Below are positions 1 through 7,627 of a stretch of 64,000 nucleotides of DNA, in pieces (position 1 is the first letter of the stretch; each line of letters starts with the position of its first letter). Below the pieces are notes generated by a model. That model saw only the letters and a list, made by a program, of their open reading frames with translations, did not search any database and was not told the DNA's origin. Made by a program: the position numbers and the translations under genes. Location: positions 1,984,001-2,048,000 of the forward strand of contig JADJRH010000001.1 in the NCBI GenBank assembly GCA_016712345.1, in the 5' to 3' direction. This stretch comes from Polyangiaceae bacterium. Lineage in GTDB: Bacteria > Myxococcota_A > Polyangia > Polyangiales > Polyangiaceae.

Positions 1-899
1 ATCGTTGTGCTTTGTCATGGTGGTCTCTCTTTCTCTCGGGGCAATCCGTGTGTCAGAGCGCTACTGCAGCCCCTATGCCACCGTGATTTTCCTGGGGAAT
101 CTTGGGATCGCGCGGCGTGCTGAACGAATTGTTCAAAACGCGTTGAACAAACAGTCCGGGCCGTTTGAACAATTTGTTCAAGTCGTGCTCCAGGGGGGTG
201 TCGGCCGACACCCCAAGGGCGCGCAGGATCATGGGTGGTCTCCCAAACGCTTCCGAATCTCGTTACATAACTCCCTCAACGATTCCGCGTGGGCTTCCTC
301 CAAGAAGCGTTGTGACGACTCTACTGTCTTCTCATTCGCTACTGCTCAAGGTTCGTGTTCCAGCACGTCGCGATGGCATGCCCGCACGATCAGCTCGTGA
401 CACCGAACGGATAGTCGGCGCGAAAGCTCGCTGGCTGCGCGCGCAATAGTCACTGTATGTGGCAGATCATGCTGTGCGTGGAAATCGAGCAGAGGATCGT
501 CCTCCACATCTGGCAGTCGTAGGCGTGAAGCAAATCAATTCAAGTGTGCTGACCCAAGTGCTTTGGCGACACCCTGGCGACAGGAGTTTACTGGATGTCC
601 TGCTCACCTAGCGCTACTGCACACAGACTGTGAGGGGCGCTGCGAGGGATAGGGCGCTCGCATCTATGACACTCATAGTCTCCGACTATCGTCAGCTATT
701 CATCGCCCACCGCGTCAGAATGCTAACAGAGCGCACAGGATCTTCGACGAATCACGAGGGTTGACTTGATGGCATCCCGGATGCTGAGTCTTCCTTGCGT
801 CTCAAAAAATTCAACGGACCGGTGTCCACTCCGTCCTCACCGCAGCGTAACGAGGGACAGAAGCCAACGCCGCCCGCCGTCTCACAGAGGAGCTTTCCG
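1..899. other. No gene recognised (left edge)
   Basis: Short open frames exist on the plus strand at 5-400 and 165-449. They overlap each other in different frames, have no convincing ribosome-binding site, and resemble no family I can recognise. A minus-strand reading is interrupted by stops. The last 100 bases carry the leader of the protease gene that starts at 900. This may be decayed coding sequence, but nothing is supportable. Confidence 0.5.
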
Positions 900-2783
900 A
901 TGAACAATCGTCGCATGATCACGGTCGCACTTGGAATTAGTGTCGGCCTGTCAGCCTGTGTCACTCCATCCGAGAACGAGACAGCAGAAGAGGCCGTCGA
1001 GGAGGCGGAGTTCGAGATCATCAACGGAACGCCCGTGGTGACCAACAACCGAGGAGTTGCCCTCCTGACTACTGGAACTGACTCCTGTACCGGAACGATG
1101 CTCAATCATCTGTGGGTGCTCACCGCTGCTCACTGCATTGATGTCACCAACCAGAGCGGCACCACCGTTTCTCTGAACGGAGTTGTCCGGACAAGTCAGA
1201 CGATCGTCAAGCAAAAGGACTGGGACGTCGCCCTGATTGTCCTGGGCACACCCATGCCGATCAACGGGCAATATTCCGGTTATAGTCTTCCCATCCACTG
1301 GGGAGACAACAACAGCCTGGAGGGGCAGGCCCTCGATTGCTGGGGATATGGGCGCAACAGCTACTGGGGCGGATTCGGGACGCTTCGGCAGGCGAGTATC
1401 ACGGTCGCATCGACGACAGATCAATTCCTGACCTACGAGCCCAACGCCGCGGGACAGATCCAATGGAGAGGTGACTCAGGCGGTACCTGTTTCTTCACCC
1501 AGTCCGGGGTGCTGCGCGCCACCGGTGTCAACGCCACCGGCAAGCACGATGGTGTGGGCACGGTCTTTTCATGCGACCAGGTCGGGCCCCAAGTGTACCG
1601 CGAATGGCTCCTCGGGCTGCCATTCAACAAGGGCCCCGCTCTCGTGGCGGATCTGGACGGGAACGGCAAGGCAGATCTCGTGTTTCCGTGGTACGCGGGC
1701 TCCGGCGCAGGTCTGACGATTCACTCTGCGACGCTCGTGACAGGAGCATCGTTCACACGTCGCTCCCATCGAATTGGCGACGGCGACGGCATCTGGAACA
1801 AGGGTCAACCGCTCGTCGGCGACTTCAACGCCGATGGTCGAGACGACCTCGCATTCGCCTTCTACTCGTCCGACCTCGGCCTTCGCGTTCGCACGAAGTT
1901 TTCCAACGGAGACGGCACATGGAACCATGCGGAGCACGTTCTTGGCGACGGCGACGGCATCTGGAACAAGGGTCAACCGCTCGTCGGCGACTTCAACGTC
2001 GATGGTCGAGACGACCTCGCGTTCGCCTTCTACTCGTCCGACCTCGGCCTTCGCGTTCGCACGAAGTTTTCCAACGGAGACGGCACATGGAACCATGCGG
2101 AGCACGTTCTTGGCGACGGCGACGGCATCTGGAACAAGGGTCAACCGCTCGTCGGCGACTTCAACGCCGATGGTCGAGACGACCTCGCATTCGCCTTCTA
2201 CTCGCCCGACCTCGGCCTTCGCATTCGCACGAAGTTCTCCAACGGAAACGGCACATGGAACCAGGCCGAGCACGTTCTTGGCGACGGCGACGGCATCTGG
2301 AACAAGGGCCAACCGCTCGTCGGCGACTTCAACGCCGATGGTCGAGACGACCTCGCATTCGCCTTCTACTCGCCCGACCTCGGCCTGCGCATTCGCACGA
2401 AGTTCTCCAACGGAGACGGCACATGGAGCCAGGCGGAGCACGTTCTTGGCGACGGCGACGGCATCTGGAACAAGGGTCAACCGCTCGTCGGCGACTTCAA
2501 CGCCGATGGTCGAGACGACCTCGCATTCGCCTTCTACTCGCCCGACCTCGGCCTTCGCATTCGCACGAAGTTCTCCAACGGAAACGGCACATGGAACCAG
2601 GCCGAGCACGTTCTTGGCGACGGCGACGGCATCTGGAACAGCGGGGGGCCGGTCGCGAGCGACTTCAACGGCGATGGTCGAACGGATCTCGTCTTCCCAC
2701 TTCGAGCCTACGGACAAGTCCTGTTGCGAACCAAGCGTAGCCTTGGAAACGGCCAATACGCTTCGTCCCAAACCAGCCTATGA
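900..2783 (+). CDS. Trypsin-like serine protease lipoprotein with C-terminal FG-GAP/VCBS propeller
   Basis: Predicted exported lipoprotein protease of 627 aa. The ATG at 900 is preceded by AGAGGAGC about 8 bases upstream, and residues 1-20 form a lipoprotein signal ending in LSAC (Cys20), so I prefer it to an upstream TTG at 795. A chymotrypsin-fold domain follows: IINGT at about residue 40, catalytic His in TAAHC (about 78), Asp in DWDVAL (about 109) and Ser in GDSGG (about 193). From about residue 243 there are seven FG-GAP/VCBS-type units with the calcium-binding style motif DFNADGRDDLAF, enough for a seven-bladed propeller. Six of the units are near-identical 168-bp DNA repeats. Likely a surface or secreted protease; its substrate is unknown. 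AAG and TTC codons dominate, unlike the backbone genes of this window. Confidence 0.88.
   Translation: MNNRRMITVALGISVGLSACVTPSENETAEEAVEEAEFEIINGTPVVTNNRGVALLTTGTDSCTGTMLNHLWVLTAAHCIDVTNQSGTTVSLNGVVRTSQTIVKQKDWDVALIVLGTPMPINGQYSGYSLPIHWGDNNSLEGQALDCWGYGRNSYWGGFGTLRQASITVASTTDQFLTYEPNAAGQIQWRGDSGGTCFFTQSGVLRATGVNATGKHDGVGTVFSCDQVGPQVYREWLLGLPFNKGPALVADLDGNGKADLVFPWYAGSGAGLTIHSATLVTGASFTRRSHRIGDGDGIWNKGQPLVGDFNADGRDDLAFAFYSSDLGLRVRTKFSNGDGTWNHAEHVLGDGDGIWNKGQPLVGDFNVDGRDDLAFAFYSSDLGLRVRTKFSNGDGTWNHAEHVLGDGDGIWNKGQPLVGDFNADGRDDLAFAFYSPDLGLRIRTKFSNGNGTWNQAEHVLGDGDGIWNKGQPLVGDFNADGRDDLAFAFYSPDLGLRIRTKFSNGDGTWSQAEHVLGDGDGIWNKGQPLVGDFNADGRDDLAFAFYSPDLGLRIRTKFSNGNGTWNQAEHVLGDGDGIWNSGGPVASDFNGDGRTDLVFPLRAYGQVLLRTKRSLGNGQYASSQTSL
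1776..2783 (+). repeat. Six 168-bp in-frame tandem repeats inside the protease gene
   Basis: Units start at 1776, 1944, 2112, 2280, 2448 and 2616. The first five differ at only a few bases each; the last is diverged and ends exactly at the stop codon. Each encodes one 56-residue FG-GAP unit. The DNA-level identity points to recent duplication or gene conversion. Confidence 0.95.
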
Positions 2784-2809
2784 CGCTCGCGCTGCCCCTC
2801 ACCAACCCG

Positions 2810-3160
2810 CTGCCGAGCGCTCGGGGGCGCCGTCCAATCCGCTGCCGATCGGCCACCAGCCCCCGCCGACCTGCTGCCAATCGCCTGCCAAGCCCTCGCG
2901 ACCGCCTGCCGCTCGGTGCCGCCCCGCGCCGACGGCCTGCCAACCGCTCGCCAGCCCCGTCCGGCGGCCTGTCGACTCACGCCAGCCCCTCGCCAACCGG
3001 CTGCCGCTCGGTTGCCAGCGCCGTCCGACCCGCTTCCGAGCGATTGCCAGCCGCGCCCGCTGCGGTGCCAACCGCTCGCCAGCCGCGACCGACGCCCTGC
3101 CAGTCGATTGCCAGCCCCCGCCGCCCCACCGTCAACCGGCTGCCACAACCCCTCGGAGCC
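2810..3160. repeat. Degenerate 32-bp tandem array, about 11 units
   Basis: Units begin at 2810, 2842, 2874, 2906, 2937, 2969, 3001, 3033, 3065, 3097 and 3129. The consensus is close to CTGCCgatCGcttGCCAGCC followed by a C/G-rich tail with CCG. One unit is 31 bp. The period is not a multiple of three, so it is not a coding repeat; long frames across it are by-products of the GC-rich composition. The array starts about 27 bp after the protease stop codon and has no spacers, so it is not a CRISPR array. Confidence 0.85.
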
Positions 3161-3521
3161 GCTGGTGATCGATGGTGAGCCCTATCGGCCCGCCTTCCAT
3201 GGGTCGCCCCGTAAGTATGGCAGCCGCAATAGAACGTGTGTCATTCGTCATCGCCGAATTAGGCGGAGCCGGCGAGACGGTGGCGGAGGTGTTGCCAAGT
3301 TCGCCGCCGCTCTTGAAACGATACGAAGAAGCTGCCGTTGTTCGAAGCTCGCCCGAGGTCTCTATCGGTATTTTATGCGCGAATGGCCGCTTGTCAGGTT
3401 TTCGGGGGACGCACGTGTTTTCTTGGGCGAGCGACGATGGGCAGGACATTGAATGTCCTACACAACAAAGTTATCGGTTGACGGAAAACGGCGAATGCAG
3501 CACGTTGCGGTGGAGGGCGAC

Positions 3522-4079
3522 ATGGACGCGAAAGAGAAGCAGGAGAGGTTAATTGAGGCCGTCGTCGCGCTTTTGGACGCGGCCCCAGGTAAGCGCCTTC
3601 AGGTAACCAATCTGAACAAGGCCCTCTTTTATCTCGATCTGGTTGCGCTGCGCGACAGGGGTAGCGCTGTTACCGACGCAGTCTACCTGGCCTACGAGCG
3701 GGGCCCGGTCGCAGAATCGTACAAATCAAAGCTGGAACAGCTTACAAATCTTGGGATCATCATCCAAGACGAGGAAGGCATGGCCAAGCCAATCGTGCTA
3801 AAGAAAGCGCTTCCTTCATTTCGATATCTGGATGATTCACATAGACAAATGGCAACCAATGTTGCCACCCACATTGGAAAGCAAAGCGCCAGCGACGTGT
3901 CGGGATGGTCGCATAAAAACCCCGGATGGATTGCCGCTAGGAAACGCGGTGAGCAGGAGCCGATTAACATGCTGCTCGCAATGCAACAGATCATGGAACA
4001 TGATCCGTGGCTAGATGAGCCCGTTACAGAGCAAGAGCAGTTGAGGCTGGACGAAAAAGAAGAAACTGTGCCGTGGTGA
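3522..4079 (+). CDS. Panacea-domain (SocA-like, DUF4065) antitoxin
   Basis: 185 aa with the ATG at 3522, chosen because GGAGG lies 5 bases upstream; an earlier ATG at 3453 has no such site. The segment TNLNKALFYLDLVALRD and the downstream YLAYERGPVAESY match the Panacea/DUF4065 family. That domain neutralises many unrelated toxins in two-gene modules and also occurs in the SocA adaptor. The next gene starts 6 bases after the stop and encodes a RelE-like protein, so the pair fits an antitoxin-toxin operon. The antitoxin coming first is the usual order. The region sits among other accessory genes. Family assignment is fairly firm; the antitoxin role is inferred from context. Confidence 0.8.
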   Translation: MDAKEKQERLIEAVVALLDAAPGKRLQVTNLNKALFYLDLVALRDRGSAVTDAVYLAYERGPVAESYKSKLEQLTNLGIIIQDEEGMAKPIVLKKALPSFRYLDDSHRQMATNVATHIGKQSASDVSGWSHKNPGWIAARKRGEQEPINMLLAMQQIMEHDPWLDEPVTEQEQLRLDEKEETVPW

Positions 4080-4085
4080 CGTAAA

Positions 4086-4463
4086 ATGGGAGAGGTTGTT
4101 ACGAGGGGCGACGTCACCTGGATTGTTCGAAAGCGCGCTCGCGACGAAATTCAAGCGATTTGGACAACGGGTGACGCTACCTACAATGATAACAAAATCG
4201 CGCTACAAGAAATGCTGTGCGCGTACTTCAGCGAGGGTGGTTGTATCTCTAAACAGACAAACATTTCCCCTATTAAGGGCGCAGCGGAATCCAAGAGTAA
4301 AGCGCTGAAAGTCCGTTGGGGCTACCCCGGAAGTGGGAAAAGCGGCGGTTTGCGACTTGCGGTGGTGGTCTACTGCGAAGAAAAACGAGTGGAAGTTGTG
4401 GCCTGTTGGATGCGGAAAGAGGATCCTACCGACGATGACATCATAGCCGCACTTGACGGTTAG
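4086..4463 (+). CDS. RelE/HigB-like putative toxin paired with the Panacea antitoxin
   Basis: 125 aa. The C-terminal half reads KVRWGYPGSGKSGGLRLAVV, then a strand, then MRKEDPTDDDIIAAL. This is the G-KSGG-R pattern and the terminal lysine/acid-rich helix seen in RelE/HigB-type mRNA interferases. The N-terminal 60 residues are not recognised. It lies 6 bases after the Panacea gene. If the family assignment is right it would inhibit translation and be held inactive by its neighbour. A RelE-fold protein without nuclease activity cannot be excluded. Confidence 0.6.
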   Translation: MGEVVTRGDVTWIVRKRARDEIQAIWTTGDATYNDNKIALQEMLCAYFSEGGCISKQTNISPIKGAAESKSKALKVRWGYPGSGKSGGLRLAVVVYCEEKRVEVVACWMRKEDPTDDDIIAALDG

Positions 4464-4791
4464 GTAATCGCGCCAATTGGATCGGGGCACGGAGAGTCGG
4501 TGAGATCTCGGCAGGAAAGAGGGCGCCCTTTCCAGCCTAGCCTAGCGCGGGCCGAACGTGCGCCCGCCCCGTTTCCCCCCATCCATTGGGTTCGGGCTGT
4601 TTTTTTCGCCCAGGTGTGGCGGTTTGCGCCGGACCATTTGTGTCGTCTGTTTTGGACCAGACGGTTTAGCGCCCATCGTTTCAGCGGCTTTTTTTCGCCC
4701 AAGCGTTGCGCCGGGGGTTTTGCGCGAGGCGATTTTCCTGTCAGGTCATCTTGCGCCCGGCGCTCACGCCCCGCCGCGTCTCGCCGCCAGC
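4464..4791. other. Intergenic stretch with two T-runs, no gene seen
   Basis: Two similar segments, at about 4595-4640 and 4688-4720, carry TTTTTTTCGCCCA followed by a GCG/TTGCGCCGG run. They look like an imperfect direct repeat of about 90 bp. No convincing coding frame was found. Confidence 0.4.
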
Positions 4792-5592
4792 TTACGCCGG
4801 CCCCGGTTTTTCACCCTCGCCCGGCGCGCCGCTCACTTCACCGCCGACCTCGCCGCCCGGCTCCGCCGCCACCGCCGTCACAGGCCCATTCCGCGACAAC
4901 AGCTCATCAAGCGGCTGAAGCAGCGCCGCAAGCCCGTCGCGATCCGTCCCCGGCGGCGTTTTCGCAACGAACCAGGCCACTTGCTCATGCACCGCGTTAA
5001 AGGCGGCGGCACACTCCGACAGTGCAAGGCGAAGCTGCTTGGACGGGGCGTGCCGCTTTTGCCCGTTCGACCGGCCAAGGGCAGCGGCAAGGGCGTCCGT
5101 GGCTTTCTGCACATCGGCCAGTTGCGCGCCGAGATTCAGCTTTTCGGCGTCGTCGGCCAGCGGTCCGCCCTTGGAAGTGGCGGCGATTTGGGCACGGCCA
5201 AAGTCCACCTCGTCGTCGAGGCTGAAGTTGGTCTGCGCGGTTCCCGCGCCGGTGAGCAGGGCCGCGGCAAGCCGGTCGGCCGCTTTTTGCACGGCCTTGT
5301 TCTTGTCGTCCCGGGCGGCGGCGACGCCGTGATACAGGCGCCGTTGCGCGGCGTCCCAGTCCGCATCCAGGTCGACAAGGCGTGGCGCTCCCAGGCTGGC
5401 GAGCACCGCCGCAATTCCCCACGTTAACCGAATTTTCCAAATCACCGGTTGAGGGGCCTGAATCAAGTCCGCCGCAGATGTGGTGCCGTCCCATTTTTTG
5501 GTGGCGATGTCGCCCCAAGCACCTGTCTTCAGTTCCGCGCTAAACCCTAAAAACGCGTTTTCTTTGAGTAGACCGTATCCGTAAGCTGCCAT
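4792..5592 (-). CDS. Conserved-looking hypothetical protein, alanine-rich
   Basis: 266 aa. The start is the ATG at 5592, 9 bases downstream of GGAGGAG (minus strand), in preference to the longer frame from 5781. No family recognised. Residues 2-60 (AAYGYGLLKENAFLGF...) are moderately hydrophobic. The middle is helical with many Ala, Asp and Lys and could form coiled coil. The last 25 residues are Gly/Glu/Pro-rich and probably disordered. No signal peptide is evident, so it is probably cytoplasmic. It stands alone, convergent with the toxin operon. Confidence 0.65.
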   Translation of the reverse strand: MAAYGYGLLKENAFLGFSAELKTGAWGDIATKKWDGTTSAADLIQAPQPVIWKIRLTWGIAAVLASLGAPRLVDLDADWDAAQRRLYHGVAAARDDKNKAVQKAADRLAAALLTGAGTAQTNFSLDDEVDFGRAQIAATSKGGPLADDAEKLNLGAQLADVQKATDALAAALGRSNGQKRHAPSKQLRLALSECAAAFNAVHEQVAWFVAKTPPGTDRDGLAALLQPLDELLSRNGPVTAVAAEPGGEVGGEVSGAPGEGEKPGPA

Positions 5593-5718
5593 TGTCTTGT
5601 TTCTCCTCCAAAAGTGGTCGGGGATCGAACCATCGGAGTCTACCGATTTGGGCAGTGCGATCAACAGGATCCGCTCATTGCCGCGGCGCGCTTCTCCCCC
5701 AAACCCCGCGCGCTCCGC

Positions 5719-5785
5719 GTTACACAGACCGGCGATGCGCGCCGTTGCCGCGCTACACAGACCGCCCGAATGCTCGGTCAAGTCG
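5719..5785. repeat. Two units of a dispersed 33-34-bp ACACAGACC repeat
   Basis: Units start at 5719 (GTTACACAGACCGGCG) and 5752 (GCTACACAGACCGCCC). The same family appears as four tandem units at 11079-11212, so it is a dispersed short repeat of this genome. Confidence 0.7.
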
Positions 5786-5843
5786 TCCGAGCAAGGTGAT
5801 CAGCCTTGCGACAAGCGACGGTTCGAATGTACTCGAGAATATT

Positions 5844-6092
5844 ATGCCGACCAGCGTACACATCCCCAAGCCGCTTCTTGAAGCCCTCGACCACCGCGCG
5901 AAGGTCTTGAAAATAAGCCGGAATCGATTGATTGTGCGGGCGTTGGAGCGGGAACTCGGTGGAAGCGGAGGTTGGTCGGACGGATTTTTTGAGCGATTGC
6001 GCGCCGTAGACTCCGCGACCGCGTCGGCGGTGGATGAAATGTCGGCGACCATCCGAACAGCACGCCGTTCGAAGGAGCCGCGGCAGCATTGA
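5844..6092 (+). CDS. Ribbon-helix-helix (CopG/Arc-like) antitoxin-type protein
   Basis: 82 aa from the ATG at 5844. The start MPTSVHIPKPLLEALDHRAK has the N-terminal beta strand and first helix of ribbon-helix-helix DNA-binding proteins, followed by KISRNRLIVRALERELG as the second helix. Such proteins are the antitoxins of many vapBC loci and autoregulate their operon. No intact toxin follows. Instead the 3' end runs directly into a fragment of a PIN-domain gene in another frame, suggesting a deletion removed most of the toxin. The ribosome-binding site is weak (GAGAAT). Confidence 0.7.
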   Translation: MPTSVHIPKPLLEALDHRAKVLKISRNRLIVRALERELGGSGGWSDGFFERLRAVDSATASAVDEMSATIRTARRSKEPRQH

Positions 6093-6168
6093 GGACTTCG
6101 ATGCCGCAATCGCGGCGCACGCCACAGAGCCTGAGGCTGTCTTGGTCAAATCGAAGCGCCGCCGCCGG
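6079..6168 (+). pseudogene. Remnant of a VapC-like PIN-domain toxin (C-terminal fragment)
   Basis: Read in the frame one base off the antitoxin gene, this stretch gives RGSIEDFDAAIAAHATEPEA and then VLVKSKRR. That matches the conserved C-terminal PIN motif of VapC toxins (I-x-DFD-xx-IAA-HA-....-LVT-N). The N-terminal catalytic part is absent. It overlaps the last codons of the ribbon-helix-helix gene, as expected from a deletion joining the two genes. The match is short, so confidence is moderate. Confidence 0.5.
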
Positions 6169-6226
6169 GGCCCGCCACGTTGCCCGCGCATGAACCGCCG
6201 GCATACGGCCCGCATCTACGTGCACC

Positions 6227-6925
6227 ATGCGGAAAACGTACATTTGTGCTTTGGCGCTCAGCGTCTTTGGCTGCAACCCCGCTGAGACAATTGGCCCTGA
6301 AACAACCACCACGTCGCAGGGCGATGAAACAGCCACCACGTCGCAGGGCGATGAAACAGCCACCACGTCGCAGAGCGATGAAACAGCCACCACGTCGCAG
6401 GGCGATGAAACAACCACTTCCGAAACCGGGGAAACGGCAACCTGTTCGTGCACGGGTGACCCATCGTCGTGCTGCCAGCAGTCGGGTTCGCGCATCCGCC
6501 TCAAGTACAGGCATGGCGCCGACGGGACCAAGGCGTTCATGGGTCTGTACGACAGCGACTTGCAAACGGACTGTGTGGTGTGGCCGGCGGCGGACTTGGT
6601 GGATCGCTGCATCCCCAACTTCACAGCTTCCGCGGGCTATTACGCCGACGCGTCGTGCACAACGCCCATCGCGGTGGTGGGCTGCTACGTGGGTGCGGCG
6701 CCCAAGTACGTGAGCTTCTTGCCCGAAGCCGATCCAAACAACCCGTGTGCCCCGCCTGGGTACCGCGTGTTTCCGCTGGCAGCGGAGTTCATGGGCGCGC
6801 AGACCTATCAGGGGTCACCCGGCGCTTGCAATGAGACGCAGGTGGCATCGTTCCAGAAGCGGTATCTGTTGGGGCCGGAAATCGCGCCGGCCGACCTTGT
6901 TTCGTTCGATGTGAAGGTAGAGTAG
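6227..6925 (+). CDS. Cysteine-rich lipoprotein with tandem Thr-rich linker
   Basis: 232 aa. The ATG at 6227 opens a short signal MRKTYICALALSVFGC with a lipobox (VFGC, Cys16). A low-complexity linker of four TTSQGDETA-type repeats follows, then a globular domain from about residue 73 with roughly ten cysteines, consistent with an exported disulfide-stabilised protein. Short secreted Cys-rich lipoproteins behind Thr-rich linkers are common in myxobacteria. No known family recognised. Directly after the stop, a 30-bp stretch resembling its own 3' end recurs at 6982. Confidence 0.72.
   Translation: MRKTYICALALSVFGCNPAETIGPETTTTSQGDETATTSQGDETATTSQSDETATTSQGDETTTSETGETATCSCTGDPSSCCQQSGSRIRLKYRHGADGTKAFMGLYDSDLQTDCVVWPAADLVDRCIPNFTASAGYYADASCTTPIAVVGCYVGAAPKYVSFLPEADPNNPCAPPGYRVFPLAAEFMGAQTYQGSPGACNETQVASFQKRYLLGPEIAPADLVSFDVKVE
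6308..6415 (+). repeat. Four 27-bp in-frame tandem repeats
   Basis: Units start at 6308, 6335, 6362 and 6389 and encode TTSQGDETA-like nonapeptides in the lipoprotein linker. They differ at one or two bases, so the copy number is probably variable between strains. Confidence 0.93.
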
Positions 6926-7175
6926 CCCGACCGGTTTGCCGGTGAAGCGCGCGCGCCGACCCGTGTGCGTCAAGCGCAAGTTCCAGGTGAAGGTGGAGCC
7001 GACCGGTTTGCGGAGCTTGGCCAGAGCGCCCTGTGCGCTTGACCCAGTACTCCACCAAGGGCAGGCTCCGATCTTGCCTGGGACAACCTCGGTCCCGCGG
7101 CGTCAACGACCCGCCCGTCTGTCACCGCACCCTCTTTGGGCGATGATGGGGCACGATGTTCTTGGAGGTACAGCC

Positions 7176-7568
7176 ATGAAACACGGAATTGCCAGTGTTC
7201 TGTTTGTTGCGGCGTTCGCCGTTGCCGGTTGCGGCCGCGAGCCCAGATCGCCCGCCGAGGTGATGGCCGGCCTTCGCAGTCCCGACCCGCGCGACCGCGC
7301 CGATGCCGCCAAAGAACTCAGGGCGCACAAGGGGCCGCCGGCCGAAGCGGTTCCCGCCTTGTTTGAAGCCATCCAGACGGAGCAAGACAACAAGGCGTAC
7401 GCCGAGATGATGATCACCCTGGCGCACAGCGGTGCCCCGCAAGCGGAGCCGTTCATCTGCGCAAAAATCTACGACGCCGACGCAAACATGCGTCGCTGGG
7501 CAAGCCAGGCGCTCAAAACGTGGCTCCCGAAAAATCGCCAAAGCAAGGGCTGCCCGCCCCCTCAATAA
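7176..7568 (+). CDS. Small lipoprotein with HEAT-like repeats
   Basis: 130 aa from the ATG at 7176, with GGAGG at 7164-7168. The signal MKHGIASVLFVAAFAVAGCG ends in a VAGC lipobox. The mature part (PAEVMAGLRSPDPRDRADAA, KELRAHKGPPAEAVPALFEA and so on) alternates helices in a HEAT/PBS-lyase-like pattern, suggesting a small protein-binding solenoid at the inner or outer membrane. The frame also runs upstream to 6936, but that extension has no start signal. It is convergent with the next gene, with a parS-like site in between. Confidence 0.75.
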   Translation: MKHGIASVLFVAAFAVAGCGREPRSPAEVMAGLRSPDPRDRADAAKELRAHKGPPAEAVPALFEAIQTEQDNKAYAEMMITLAHSGAPQAEPFICAKIYDADANMRRWASQALKTWLPKNRQSKGCPPPQ

Positions 7569-7605
7569 CGGGTCGCGCCCCGCCACGCGCGAGTCATCCC
7601 TTTTC

Positions 7606-7621
7606 TGTTTCACGTGAAACA
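7606..7621. promoter_or_regulatory. Perfect parS centromere-like site
   Basis: TGTTTCACGTGAAACA is a perfect 16-bp palindrome identical to the bacterial chromosomal parS consensus TGTTNCACGTGAAACA bound by ParB. It lies between two convergent genes (stop codons at 7568 and 7628), a neutral place for a binding site. parS sites cluster near oriC in most bacteria. Confidence 0.88.
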
Positions 7622-7627
7622 GTCCCG

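Noticed and set aside
165..449. 94-aa frame near the left edge
   Set aside because: No ribosome-binding site, overlaps another frame, and no recognisable domain.
1569..2771. 400-aa minus-strand frame opposite the protease gene
   Set aside because: It is the antisense of the FG-GAP repeats and inherits their periodicity; no start signal, and the plus-strand protein has full family motifs.
2810..3160. Possible CRISPR array
   Set aside because: Units abut without spacers and are degenerate; no cas genes anywhere in the window.
2780..3178. Several long Arg/Pro/Ala-rich frames over the 32-bp array
   Set aside because: They arise from a GC-rich repeat with a period not divisible by three; no ribosome-binding site or recognisable fold.
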